Origin: an uncultured Draconibacterium sp. | GTDB lineage: Bacteria; Bacteroidota; Bacteroidia; Bacteroidales; Prolixibacteraceae | Length of the DNA: 52,037 nt | NCBI RefSeq assembly: GCF_913060805.1 | Contig: NZ_CAJXTC010000037.1 | Span: 1 to 52,037 of the forward strand | Direction of reading: 5' to 3' | Shown: in pieces, positions 36,050 to 45,244 of the stretch | How the letters are laid out: each line of letters begins with the position of its first letter | Numbering within the stretch: position 1 is the first letter of the stretch | Translations under genes and position numbers: made by a program | Notes under the pieces: generated by a model | Database searches by the model: none | What the model saw: the letters and a program-made list of their open reading frames with translations, nothing else | Told to the model about the DNA's origin: nothing

Positions 36050-36952
36050 TCATTCTATTATTTCTCTTGCTTTTAGCCAGTCGATAAATAAATTTGGCCA
36101 GTTGTCAGCCGGAATTCCATTTTTGCGAATGCCAAAACCATGACCACCTTTTGCAAAAATATGTAACTCAGCAGGCACATCAAATTCTTTCAACTTTAAA
36201 TAGAAATTGATCGAGTTCTTTGGCAACACACTTTTATCGTCGTCGGCCAAAACCAAAAATGTAGGTGGCGTTTCAGCGCTAACATTTAACTCGTTCGAAT
36301 ATTTTCTTATTAACTCTTTATCGTGTCCCTTACCGATCAGGTTTTCGCGAGATCCCATGTGCGTAAACTCTTCTTTCATGGTAATTACCGGATACAACAA
36401 TAACATAAAATCAGGTCGACAACTTTGCTGCTCAATTTTATCGGCGCTTTCTTTATTTCCATAATCGAAAACAGTTCCGGCAGTTGAAGCCAGGTGTCCG
36501 CCAGCCGACGAGCCGGCTATTCCAATCTTTTCGGGATTGATGCCCCACTCTTTTGCATTTGCACGTACGATACGCATCGCTTGACGTGCATCGCTCGATG
36601 GAACTTCGTGGTTTCCGTAAGGCAAACGGTATTTTAATACAATTCCGGTAATTCCTTTGCTCTGTAGAAAACGTGCAATATCATATCCTTCATGGTCCAT
36701 TGCTTCGATCCAATAACCACCGCCGGGACAAATTACGACAGCCGCGCCGGTATTAATCTCGGCTTCAGGCGAGAAAACATACATTTCGGCTTCCGACACA
36801 TTGCGAACGCGTACACCGTCGTATTTTTCTTCGGGATCGGTCATCCCGTTGTCGTTAGGTGCACCGTTGGGCCACACTTTTAAAGTTTTATTTTGTGCGA
36901 TAGCAATTCCGGTTATCAATGAGAATAGTAGGATTAGGTTGATTTTCTTCAT
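36050..36952 (-). CDS. Secreted alpha/beta hydrolase (esterase, BD-FAE-like)
   Basis: This 300-residue protein has a signal peptide (about 1-19). The catalytic Ser lies in IGIAGSSAGGHLAS (GxSxG), the oxyanion region in VVICPGGGYWIEAMDHEGYDIA, the Asp in LVLADDDKSV, and the His in FAKGGHGFGI. It resembles esterases of the hormone-sensitive-lipase/BD-FAE group that deacetylate xylan or similar glycans, hence a likely periplasmic role. The substrate is inferred. It lies 2 nt after the small protein at 36955-37488 on the same strand, so the two form an operon. Confidence 0.85.
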   Translation of the reverse strand: MKKINLILLFSLITGIAIAQNKTLKVWPNGAPNDNGMTDPEEKYDGVRVRNVSEAEMYVFSPEAEINTGAAVVICPGGGYWIEAMDHEGYDIARFLQSKGITGIVLKYRLPYGNHEVPSSDARQAMRIVRANAKEWGINPEKIGIAGSSAGGHLASTAGTVFDYGNKESADKIEQQSCRPDFMLLLYPVITMKEEFTHMGSRENLIGKGHDKELIRKYSNELNVSAETPPTFLVLADDDKSVLPKNSINFYLKLKEFDVPAELHIFAKGGHGFGIRKNGIPADNWPNLFIDWLKAREIIE

Positions 36953-36954
36953 AA

Positions 36955-37488
36955 TTATTTAGTTTTTGCTCCAACAAAGTAGTGTTCCTTTTCGGCAAAC
37001 AGCACATTAAAAGTTGTTAGCGATCCGTAAGCCCGTGTTATGTATTGCTGGATATTCACTTTCTCTTCGTCGGTCAGCGATTTACTGCTGTTAATGTTTT
37101 GCTCCAAAACACGCAGCCTGTCGCGCAACATTACAATTTTATGAAAGAATGTTTCAACAGGAATTTCTTTTGGTTTCAAATCAGGATTGGCCGGCTGCAA
37201 TAACATTGTTCCACCTTCCCATTTTTCACCTAAGGGAACCACCTCATTCAACGCAGCATGTTTATCCAGTACATAGCTCAGTACCTTTTCTATTTCGCTG
37301 ATTGACAGCCCTGATTTTGGTGCAGTTTCATTTGCTTGCAAAACCGTCAGGTCGGTATTTCGTTTTGTAATCTCCATTTTACCACCTCGCTCAAAAAATA
37401 TTTCGTAGGCAGTAAGGTTGTCTTTACTAATTATTCCTTCTCCGTAACGCGGATGTTCAACCCTTGTTCCAATAGTTAAATCTTCCAT
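36955..37488 (-). CDS. Small protein with Tudor-like N-terminal domain, unknown function
   Basis: This 177-residue protein has a first 50 residues (GTRVEHPRYGEGIISKDN... TAYEIFFERGGKMEI) that match the short beta-barrel seen at the C-terminus of UvrD/PcrA helicases and in CarD-like domains, which bind nucleic acid or RNA polymerase. The rest (about 80-177) is predicted helical with a Pro-rich linker and has no recognised motif. No signal peptide or membrane segment is seen. It lies 2 nt upstream of the esterase gene and 73 nt downstream of the LysM gene. Nucleic-acid or polymerase binding is inference; the function is unknown. Confidence 0.65.
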   Translation of the reverse strand: MEDLTIGTRVEHPRYGEGIISKDNLTAYEIFFERGGKMEITKRNTDLTVLQANETAPKSGLSISEIEKVLSYVLDKHAALNEVVPLGEKWEGGTMLLQPANPDLKPKEIPVETFFHKIVMLRDRLRVLEQNINSSKSLTDEEKVNIQQYITRAYGSLTTFNVLFAEKEHYFVGAKTK

Positions 37489-37561
37489 TTCAGTTTAATT
37501 TATTTGATCGGTTAAGATAAAATATTTTCAGGTATCAGTTTATGAGAAATGCCACCAACTT

Positions 37562-39982
37562 TTAATTGTCGGAAGCCATAATCAAACGAGGCTGACCCTT
37601 AACACGTTTACGTTTTACCTCGTAATCGCGGGTATATGAAATTACCGAAACTCCTTCATTCATATAACCACCAAACTGTGTCAATTGCTCGAAATGATAA
37701 TTTCCCTGCATCTGAAAAGTATGCATGTAAGGCAGACATCCGGCAAAATCGTTACCGTAAGTTATTAATGCCGTTAAAAAATACAGCGTTACATCGTAGC
37801 CCTGAAAACTAAAATTATCAGGTTCCGTTCCGAAGTTTTCCTTGTATTTTTCCACGAAATTAATGGTTTGCTTATTGGTATAATCGGTGTAGTAAGGCGC
37901 GATGTATTTAAGCTTCAGATTATGAAACTGCTCCAATTGAATACTCGAATAATTTGGATAACGGTTTGAACCGATCAGCGTAATCGAATACTCATCAGAA
38001 AGGTTGTTTATATTGGAAATTGCCACACTTAACTCGCCTTCGTTTTCCGATGGAATGTATACCACATTTTCTTTGGTTTTCGACATAATTCGTCGCAAGC
38101 CGAAAGCACCTTCGTTTTGAAAATCGTATATCGTAAAATTAACCCCCTCGTTACTGCTTAATAATCCCGAATTGAAAAATTTCTCGCGTAACAATTCAAC
38201 CAGCTGACCTTCTGGAGTACCTGAATAATTCGAGGTTTTTACGATGATAAAATTACTGTTATAATGCTCTTCGGCCACCATTTCAGCCGTTTGGCGAATC
38301 AGGTAATCGCGCGATGGATTTACCTGGAAGTATTCCGAATTCGATCGCGTAATTGAAGTCTGCGAAGCCAGTGGCGAAATAATCGGAATCCGGTTCTTCG
38401 CGGCGTAGGCAGCAATCTCCTGCTGCACGTTCGTGAAAATCGGCCCGATGATCAAATCAGTGTTGAAAAACTCATTAGCCATAAAATACTGGCGTACCGA
38501 ATCTTTGTTTCGCTGCGTATCAAAAACGTTGAGTTTTACATCAAAGCCAATATTCTGCAACGAATCGACAGCTAAAAGTACGCCTTCGTAAAACTGTACA
38601 AAGTTTTCACTTCCACCATAAAACTGCTTGAACAGTTCTTTTCGTTCCTCCAGTTCAATAGTTGTATCTTGAGCAATTTCAGTTTCTTCAGTTGTAAAAA
38701 GTGCCATCGAATCGATCACTAAATCTTCACGGTTCAGCGTATCATTCGCTTCGTAATAAAAAGGCAAAAACAAGGCAACATTATATGTTTTTCCGGAATA
38801 CGATGCCGACAGATCCGGAATACACGATTCAGGAATTTCAACCGGCATTTCTACCGCATAAAACTCTTCCAGCATTTTTGCCGAATCGATATCTGCAATC
38901 ACAACATTGTCACTTTCCGGTTTGGCAAAAACTTCTTCTGGCTTTTTAGGAATTAAAATGGTTTCGCCATACGCCAAATTGCGTCGGTCGAGTATCGGGT
39001 TGTATTTAATAATGTCTGGAATACTTACACTGTATTGTTTCGACAAACCATATAAAGTCTCCCCTTTTTGTACCAAATGTTTTTCGAAGGCTTCTTCGTT
39101 AACCGGTTTTGCCATTGGCTCGTTGGCCTCTGCAACCGGGATTTTAATTACCGCTCCGGCCGGAAACCCGGTATTCAAAATCGGGTTTATCGCTTGTAGT
39201 TCCTCTGCAGAAACATTGTATTTGCGGGTTATTCCCCACATTGTTTCTCCCGATTCAATAATGTGTTCGATATAATTTTTGTTGCCACCCAACTCAATCG
39301 GTTGAGGCAGATTTTCAGCTTCCGTTTCAGCAGCTTTTATTTTTAGCTTCATTCCGGTTTTTAGCTGCGTTGCGTCAGGATTTAAAGCAATAATTTCCTG
39401 CTCGGTTGTTCCGTATTTTCTCGCCAGCGAATACAGCGTTTCTCCCGAAACTACCTGATGCGTGATAAATTGTTCCTTCAACCCGGATTCTGAGAAATCG
39501 GTTGATTCCGTTGTTGTCTCCTCTTCTTTCCAGTATGGAATATTCAGCTCTGTACGCTTTTTAAATTTCCGAACAGTTGGGTTGTAAGCATAAAGTTCCT
39601 CCACAGTAATTCCAAACTGTTTGGCAATGGAATACGCTGTTTCTTTTCTCGATTCGATTTTGTATTTAATAAATCCTGAAGGATCGCCTTTCTGATCTGC
39701 TGAAGAATTCTGAAGTTCGATTCCTTCAACATAAGGAATTTTTAGCACCTGCCCGATCGTCAGTCCTTTCTCAATTCCCGGATTGTTTTCCTCAAGTGCA
39801 GCTTGTGTTACACCATACTTCTTGCTTAACGAATAAATTGTTTCGCCGGTGCGAACCTGGTGCATAACAAACTTTTTGCCTTGAAAAATAACAACCTCGT
39901 TTTCAGCAAAATTCTGCCCGAAAACCTGTTCGGTTGGTAACAACAGTAAAAATGCCATGCATAGCAGCAAAAGACTTCTCAT
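37562..39982 (-). CDS. Five-LysM protein fused to a periplasmic binding-protein domain
   Basis: This 806-residue protein has a signal peptide (about 1-22). Five LysM motifs follow at about 40-84, 105-150, 172-217, 235-282 and 298-342, each with the pattern H-x-V-x-x-GETLYSLSKKYGV and an NP turn. The C-terminal half (about 395-800) is a type I periplasmic-binding fold, like branched amino acid receptors and LpoA-like envelope proteins (LFLPFYYEAND, LIGPIFTNVQQEIAAYAAKNRIPIISPLASQTS). It likely binds peptidoglycan through LysM and a ligand or partner through the PBP domain, so an envelope-remodelling or wall-sensing role is plausible. No transport partner is nearby. It is divergent from guaA. 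Confidence 0.87.
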   Translation of the reverse strand: MRSLLLLCMAFLLLLPTEQVFGQNFAENEVVIFQGKKFVMHQVRTGETIYSLSKKYGVTQAALEENNPGIEKGLTIGQVLKIPYVEGIELQNSSADQKGDPSGFIKYKIESRKETAYSIAKQFGITVEELYAYNPTVRKFKKRTELNIPYWKEEETTTESTDFSESGLKEQFITHQVVSGETLYSLARKYGTTEQEIIALNPDATQLKTGMKLKIKAAETEAENLPQPIELGGNKNYIEHIIESGETMWGITRKYNVSAEELQAINPILNTGFPAGAVIKIPVAEANEPMAKPVNEEAFEKHLVQKGETLYGLSKQYSVSIPDIIKYNPILDRRNLAYGETILIPKKPEEVFAKPESDNVVIADIDSAKMLEEFYAVEMPVEIPESCIPDLSASYSGKTYNVALFLPFYYEANDTLNREDLVIDSMALFTTEETEIAQDTTIELEERKELFKQFYGGSENFVQFYEGVLLAVDSLQNIGFDVKLNVFDTQRNKDSVRQYFMANEFFNTDLIIGPIFTNVQQEIAAYAAKNRIPIISPLASQTSITRSNSEYFQVNPSRDYLIRQTAEMVAEEHYNSNFIIVKTSNYSGTPEGQLVELLREKFFNSGLLSSNEGVNFTIYDFQNEGAFGLRRIMSKTKENVVYIPSENEGELSVAISNINNLSDEYSITLIGSNRYPNYSSIQLEQFHNLKLKYIAPYYTDYTNKQTINFVEKYKENFGTEPDNFSFQGYDVTLYFLTALITYGNDFAGCLPYMHTFQMQGNYHFEQLTQFGGYMNEGVSVISYTRDYEVKRKRVKGQPRLIMASDN

Positions 39983-40007
39983 TAAAAAATGGATTTAAAA
40001 ATTCGCT

Positions 40008-40015
40008 CAAATTTA
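40008..40015 (-). promoter_or_regulatory. Candidate -7 element for the LysM/PBP1 gene
   Basis: The minus strand reads TAAATTTG, an exact TAnnTTTG match, 25 nt upstream of ATG 39982. No obvious -33 TTTG is seen. Confidence 0.45.
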
Positions 40016-40162
40016 GTAATTCTGTAAGAACACTTAAATCTTAACGCATAGTTTCGGAATTAATTTTACATATTTTAGGGCAAAGCACTACATAACAACA
40101 ACCTCTTATTAACACAAGCCTTAATTTCATTCACATTTGAAAAGATTTTGACGCGTTATTAG

Positions 40163-40170
40163 TACTTTTG
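40163..40170 (+). promoter_or_regulatory. -7 element for guaA
   Basis: TACTTTTG matches TAnnTTTG exactly and lies 27 nt before the ATG at 40198. A TTTG at about 40136 is slightly far from it for an ideal -33 box. No purine riboswitch-like structure is evident in the short leader. Confidence 0.5.
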
Positions 40171-40197
40171 TGTTTTCATTAACTAAAGTAGTTTTTC

Positions 40198-41727
40198 ATG
40201 CAGGAAAAGATTTTAATCCTTGATTTTGGTTCTCAATACACACAATTGATTGGACGCAAGGTCCGCGAACTAAATGTTTATTGCGAAATTCATCCTTACA
40301 ACCACTTTCCGGAAATTGATGAAAGTGTAAAAGGAGTGATACTTTCGGGTAGCCCGTATTCGGTTCGCGACGAAGAAGCACCTCGTCCTGATCTATCGGA
40401 AATTAAAGGCAAAATGCCGGTTTTAGGTGTTTGTTACGGAGCGCAATATATGGCTCACTTTTATGGTGGCGAAGTTGCTCCATCGAACACTCGCGAATAT
40501 GGAAGAGCGAATCTGGGATTTATCGATCACGATAGTATTCTGTTTGAAAACATTAGTCTACACTCGCAGGTTTGGATGTCGCACGGCGATACCATCGTAA
40601 AACTTCCGAAGAATTATAAAGTAATTGCATCAACCGAAGATGTAAATTTTGCAGCGTATAAAGTTGATGGTGAAAAAACCTGGGCAATTCAATTTCACCC
40701 AGAGGTTTATCATACAACTGAAGGGAAGCAATTGCTGCAGAATTTTGTTACCACAATTTGCGGATGCGAACAAAACTGGACTCCGGATTCATTCGTAGAA
40801 ACCACAGTTCAGGAATTAAAAGATCAGTTGGGTAACGACAAAGTTGTGCTTGGTCTTTCGGGCGGTGTTGACTCGTCGGTTGCAGGCGTATTATTGCATA
40901 AAGCCATTGGAAAAAATCTTACCTGCATTTTTGTTGACAACGGTCTGCTTCGTAAAAACGAATTTGAAGATGTTTTGCATTCATATGAAGACATGGGACT
41001 GAATGTAATTGGCGTTGATGCCCGCAAAAAATTCTGGGACGATTTGGCCGGCGTTACTGATCCGGAACAAAAACGAAAAATTATCGGTCGCAACTTTATC
41101 GAAGTTTTTGATGAAGAAGCGCACAAAATACAAGATGTAAAATGGTTGGCACAGGGAACAATTTATCCCGATGTAATTGAGTCGGTTTCGGTAAACGGAC
41201 CTTCTGCAACTATTAAATCGCACCACAATGTTGGCGGACTTCCTGAAAAAATGAAACTAAAAGTGGTTGAGCCACTCAAGCTTTTATTTAAAGATGAAGT
41301 ACGTCGTGTAGGTGCTGCTTTAAATATCAAAAAAGAATTGCTGGGACGTCACCCGTTCCCGGGACCTGGTTTAGGAATTCGTATTCTTGGCGATGTAACT
41401 CCCGAAAAAGTTCGTATGCTGCAGGAAGCCGATGCCATTTTTATTAATGGATTGAAAAGCTGGGGGCTGTACGACGAAGTTTGGCAAGCCGGTGTAATGT
41501 TACTTCCTGTTCAATCGGTTGGTGTTATGGGCGATGAACGTACTTACGAAAACACCGTTGCTTTGCGTGCCGTTACTTCAACCGACGGGATGACTGCCGA
41601 CTGGGTGCACCTACCCTACGATTTTATGGCAAAAATGTCGAACGAGATCATTAATAAAGTTCGCGGCATCAATCGCGTAGTTTACGACATTAGTTCGAAG
41701 CCACCTGCAACAATTGAGTGGGAATAG
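40198..41727 (+). CDS. guaA: GMP synthase (glutamine-hydrolysing)
   Basis: This 509-residue enzyme makes GMP from XMP, glutamine and ATP. The glutaminase domain (1-190) has catalytic Cys79 in [12 protein letters not shown] and His in [10 protein letters not shown]. The PP-loop of the synthetase is [13 protein letters not shown]. The C-terminal dimerisation segment [14 protein letters not shown] and the terminal sequence KPPATIEWE are hallmarks. Length is standard for GuaA. It is cytosolic, first of a rightward run, with a -7 element at 40163. Confidence 0.98.
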   Translation: MQEKILILDFGSQYTQLIGRKVRELNVYCEIHPYNHFPEIDESVKGVILSGSPYSVRDEEAPRPDLSEIKGKMPVLGVCYGAQYMAHFYGGEVAPSNTREYGRANLGFIDHDSILFENISLHSQVWMSHGDTIVKLPKNYKVIASTEDVNFAAYKVDGEKTWAIQFHPEVYHTTEGKQLLQNFVTTICGCEQNWTPDSFVETTVQELKDQLGNDKVVLGLSGGVDSSVAGVLLHKAIGKNLTCIFVDNGLLRKNEFEDVLHSYEDMGLNVIGVDARKKFWDDLAGVTDPEQKRKIIGRNFIEVFDEEAHKIQDVKWLAQGTIYPDVIESVSVNGPSATIKSHHNVGGLPEKMKLKVVEPLKLLFKDEVRRVGAALNIKKELLGRHPFPGPGLGIRILGDVTPEKVRMLQEADAIFINGLKSWGLYDEVWQAGVMLLPVQSVGVMGDERTYENTVALRAVTSTDGMTADWVHLPYDFMAKMSNEIINKVRGINRVVYDISSKPPATIEWE

Positions 41728-41805
41728 TTGTTGCAGAATGAAAACGAAATTAATTTTGGCAGAATTATTGCTTGATTGTTTCGTTATTATTTAAAATTGA
41801 GAATT

Positions 41806-43431
41806 ATGGCTGGAACAAAAATTAAACATATTAAAACAATTGGGTTAGGTATATTTTTAGCATTCTTCCTGATTGGTCCTGTTGCAACACAGGCACAAAA
41901 CGAAGTGCAGGAAAACCAGGTAAAATTTGCCCGTTTACTGCGTTTAGTTGATGGTTACTATGTAGACTCAGCCGATGTTAGTGACTTAACAGAAAAAGCC
42001 ATTGTACATTTGCTCGAAGATCTCGATCCGCACTCAACGTACATTTCGAAAGAAGAAGTGGAAAAAATGAACGAACCGCTTAAAGGAAACTTCGAGGGGA
42101 TCGGTATTTCATTTAATATATATAAGGACACTCTGATGGTAACTACAACAATTGCCGAAGGTCCTTCTGAAAAAGTTGGGTTGCGTGCCGGTGACCGGAT
42201 TATTGAAGTTGACGGTGAAAACATTGCCGGAATAGGATTGAAAAATTCGGATGTTTTTGATTTGTTACGCGGAGAAAAAGGCAGTAAGGTAGACTTAACT
42301 ATTGCCAGAAAAGGCGAAACCAGTCCACTTGATTTTACAATTGTAAGAGATAAAATTCCAATTTTCAGTCTGGATGCTTCGTATATGTTGGACGAGTCGA
42401 CCGGTTATATTAAACTGAATAAATTCTCGGCAACTACAACCGAAGAGTTTTTATCGGCAATGTCGGATCTAAAACGTGACGGAATCCAAAACCTTGTTCT
42501 CGATTTAAGAAACAACGGTGGTGGTTACCTAAAATCGGCCATTGAGTTGGCCGACCAGTTTTTAACCGACGATCAGATGATTGTTTATACCGATGGAACA
42601 AACGATCCGAAAAGAGATTATAAAGCCACTGCAAAAGGTTCTTTTGAGAACGGGAAAGTAGTTGTTTTGGTTAACGAGGGTTCAGCGTCGGCAAGCGAAA
42701 TTGTTTCAGGAGCCGTTCAGGATTGGGATCGCGGAGTTATTATTGGCCGTCGCTCGTTTGGAAAAGGATTGGTGCAAAAACCATTCTTCCTGAATGACGG
42801 GTCGATGATTCGTTTAACAACAGCCCACTATTACACACCAAGTGGCAGATGTATTCAAAAACCGTATGAAGAAGGTGTTGGTGAATACCGTAAAGATTAT
42901 GCCAACAGAATTAGTAACGGTGAGATGTTTAATGCCGACAGTATTCATTTTGATGATGAATTAAAACATAAAACGCTGGTTAATGGCCGCGATGTTTATG
43001 GAGGTGGCGGTGTAATGCCCGATATTTTTGTTCCGATGGACACATCGTCGCATTATGCGTACATGAATAAACTTAGAAGAAAGCAGGTTACCTATAATTT
43101 TGTGTTGGATTATGTTGATCTTCATCGTGAAGACATCGCAAAAAAATATCCGAAATTTGATAAGTTCAATGATAATTTCGAGATCTCGGATGAAAATATT
43201 GAGCAGGTAGTTGCCAAAGGTGTTGAGGAAGGAATTGAGAAAGACGAAGAAAGTTTGTCATTCCTTAAAGATGATCTGAAACGGGAACTAAAAGCTTTGA
43301 TAGCCCGCGACGTGTACTCAAGAAACGACATGTATAAAGTTCTAAACGAAGATGACGATGCTATTTTAAAAGCTCTTGAAGTTTTTGACAACCAAGACAA
43401 ATATGCAGCGCTTCTGGTTACAGCTGATTAA
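41806..43431 (+). CDS. S41 family C-terminal processing peptidase (CtpA/Prc type)
   Basis: This peptidase of about 541 residues is exported. It has a signal/anchor at 1-30 (TIGLGIFLAFFLIGP, then ATQAQ), a PDZ domain (about 80-165, KVGLRAGDRIIEVDGE), and an S41 domain with LVNEGSASASEIVSG (Ser region) and RRSFGKGLVQ (catalytic Lys). It uses a Ser-Lys dyad to trim or degrade periplasmic proteins. A C-terminal extension (about 370-541) is helical, acidic and Lys-rich. ATG 41806 is preferred over a TTG at 41776 because it begins directly with the basic n-region. It sits between guaA and pnuC. Confidence 0.93.
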   Translation: MAGTKIKHIKTIGLGIFLAFFLIGPVATQAQNEVQENQVKFARLLRLVDGYYVDSADVSDLTEKAIVHLLEDLDPHSTYISKEEVEKMNEPLKGNFEGIGISFNIYKDTLMVTTTIAEGPSEKVGLRAGDRIIEVDGENIAGIGLKNSDVFDLLRGEKGSKVDLTIARKGETSPLDFTIVRDKIPIFSLDASYMLDESTGYIKLNKFSATTTEEFLSAMSDLKRDGIQNLVLDLRNNGGGYLKSAIELADQFLTDDQMIVYTDGTNDPKRDYKATAKGSFENGKVVVLVNEGSASASEIVSGAVQDWDRGVIIGRRSFGKGLVQKPFFLNDGSMIRLTTAHYYTPSGRCIQKPYEEGVGEYRKDYANRISNGEMFNADSIHFDDELKHKTLVNGRDVYGGGGVMPDIFVPMDTSSHYAYMNKLRRKQVTYNFVLDYVDLHREDIAKKYPKFDKFNDNFEISDENIEQVVAKGVEEGIEKDEESLSFLKDDLKRELKALIARDVYSRNDMYKVLNEDDDAILKALEVFDNQDKYAALLVTAD

Positions 43432-43436
43432 ATTTT

Positions 43437-44042
43437 ATGACTGATATAGTTTTGGAATGGCTCTTAGGTAATTACATTGAAATACTGGGAGCCATTCTTG
43501 GTTTAGCCTACATTTTCTTTTCCATTAAACAACACATTTTAACGTGGCCAACCGGTTTACTAACCTCGGCACTTTATGTGGTTGTATTTTTCAATGCCCG
43601 TTTATATGCCGACATGGGGCTTCAGGTCTATTATGTAGTTATCAGCATTTATGGCTGGTATTTTTGGCTTACGGGTAAAAAACAAAACGAAAAGAAAGTT
43701 GCAGTAAAAACCACCCGAAAAGTTTTGTGGCTAAAGTTGGCTGTGGTTTCAATTGCACTTTACGCCCTACTCCTTTTTATCTTGACTAATTATACGAATT
43801 CCGATGTTCCGCACATGGATTCCATAACAACAGCTCTCAGTATTGTTGCTACCTGGATGTTGGCAAGGAAATACATCGAACACTGGCTTTTGTGGATATT
43901 TATCGACGCTTTTAGTGCAGGTTTGTATGTGTACAAAGGTTTGTGGGCAACTGTAATTTTATTTATCGTTTACACCGTTATGGCTTTGTTGGGTTATCTT
44001 GAATGGAAAAAGGATTTGAAAAGTATCGAAGCAAAAATCTAA
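43437..44042 (+). CDS. pnuC: PnuC-type nicotinamide riboside (or thiamine-like) transporter
   Basis: This 201-residue membrane protein has about seven hydrophobic helices and the PnuC hallmark region (LTWPTGLLTSALYVVVFFNARLYADMGLQVYYVVISIYGWYFW). PnuC transporters move nicotinamide riboside, or thiamine in PnuT variants, by facilitated diffusion. The gene starts 6 nt after the S41 peptidase stop, so it is co-transcribed with it. No TPP or NAD riboswitch was recognised upstream, so the substrate is not decided here. Confidence 0.9.
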   Translation: MTDIVLEWLLGNYIEILGAILGLAYIFFSIKQHILTWPTGLLTSALYVVVFFNARLYADMGLQVYYVVISIYGWYFWLTGKKQNEKKVAVKTTRKVLWLKLAVVSIALYALLLFILTNYTNSDVPHMDSITTALSIVATWMLARKYIEHWLLWIFIDAFSAGLYVYKGLWATVILFIVYTVMALLGYLEWKKDLKSIEAKI

Positions 44043-44274
44043 AATTATAGTTAATACGTGACAATGTCTGTAGGAATATAAGCACAGATCGTGAAAAACT
44101 TCAACAAACCGATATTCAGCAATTGCAAAATACACTTCCCTTTTCATACAATTAATGGGAATTATAAAGAGTGTGGAAACGCTGCAATTCAGTTCATCTC
44201 AAGTTTAGATTAAAAACCATCAACAAGAAGCTTCTTTTATACGTTATATGTTACAATTCTTAAATGATTGTAAT
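44043..44274. other. Spacer before serine acetyltransferase, no gene seen
   Basis: This AT-rich region contains no supported ORF or RNA gene. It ends in a -7 element (44275-44282). Confidence 0.45.
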
Positions 44275-44282
44275 TAGTTTTG
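44275..44282 (+). promoter_or_regulatory. -7 element for serine acetyltransferase
   Basis: TAGTTTTG matches TAnnTTTG exactly, 17 nt before ATG 44300. No clear -33 TTTG is at the expected spacing. Confidence 0.5.
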
Positions 44283-44299
44283 TAATATAATTCACCGAT

Positions 44300-45226
44300 A
44301 TGACAAATAATACCGTTGACCAAAAAATTTCTGAAACAGTTTCCAAGTTAAGTAACCCGGAATCGTACAAATTAGTTTGTCATAAACATATGATGGGAGA
44401 TCCGCTGCCATCGAATAAGCAACTGAAACGAATTATTAACCTGGTTCGCGAAATTCTTTTCCCTGGCTATTTTGGAACAACTACTTTAAAAACCACTATA
44501 ACTCCGCATTACATGGGAGTTTATGTTGATGAGTTGCTTGAAATGCTTACCCGTGAGATTTTGGCCGGACTGTGTTTTGAGTGTACTGACGAGTCGGAAC
44601 AACGAGTTGAAAAGCATAAAGTAGATGCGCAGGAAAAAGCTGTTGCTTTTATTGAGTCGCTGCCGGAGATTAGGAGAAAATTAGTGACTGATGTGGAAGC
44701 TACATTTTTGAATGACCCAGCAGCAAAGAATTTTGGCGAGGTTATTTTTAGCTATCCGGGAATTAGGGCAATTACTAACTATCGTCTTGCACACAAACTC
44801 CTGCAATTGGATGTTCCGCTTATTCCGCGTTTTATTACCGAAATGGCACACAGCGAAACCGGAATAGATATCCATCCGCGTGCACAAATTGGCGAGAGTT
44901 TTACGATCGACCACGGTACGGGAGTTGTAATTGGATCGACATGTATTATTGGCGATGATGTAAAAATATACCAGGGTGTTACCTTAGGTGCTAAAAGTTT
45001 TCCACTTGACGACGATGGTAATCCAATTAAAGGAATTCCACGTCACCCGATTTTGGAGAACAACGTAGTAATTTATGCCGGTGCAACTATTCTGGGCCGC
45101 ATAACAATTGGCGAAAACTCTGTAATTGGAGGTAATGTTTGGGTAACCAACGATCTTCCTGCCAATTCTCGTGTGGTGCAAAAACGCCCAAGAGACATTC
45201 CTTTTATGGATGGAGCAGGTATTTAA
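44300..45226 (+). CDS. cysE: Serine O-acetyltransferase
   Basis: This 308-residue enzyme makes O-acetylserine from serine and acetyl-CoA, the first step of cysteine synthesis. The C-terminal left-handed beta-helix carries the hexapeptide repeats with the family signature GIDIHPRAQIGESFTIDHGTGVVIGSTCIIGDDVKIYQGVTLGAKSF. An N-terminal helical domain of about 180 residues, longer than in E. coli CysE, is typical of the EpsC-like form in Bacteroidota. It is cytosolic. No cysteine synthase is nearby. It is followed after 18 nt by the THUMP methyltransferase. Confidence 0.95.
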   Translation: MTNNTVDQKISETVSKLSNPESYKLVCHKHMMGDPLPSNKQLKRIINLVREILFPGYFGTTTLKTTITPHYMGVYVDELLEMLTREILAGLCFECTDESEQRVEKHKVDAQEKAVAFIESLPEIRRKLVTDVEATFLNDPAAKNFGEVIFSYPGIRAITNYRLAHKLLQLDVPLIPRFITEMAHSETGIDIHPRAQIGESFTIDHGTGVVIGSTCIIGDDVKIYQGVTLGAKSFPLDDDGNPIKGIPRHPILENNVVIYAGATILGRITIGENSVIGGNVWVTNDLPANSRVVQKRPRDIPFMDGAGI

Positions 45227-45244
45227 AAACAAAAAATCAAATCA

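Noticed and set aside
43300-43440. Riboswitch before pnuC
   Set aside because: pnuC starts 6 nt after the S41 stop codon, leaving no room for a leader RNA.
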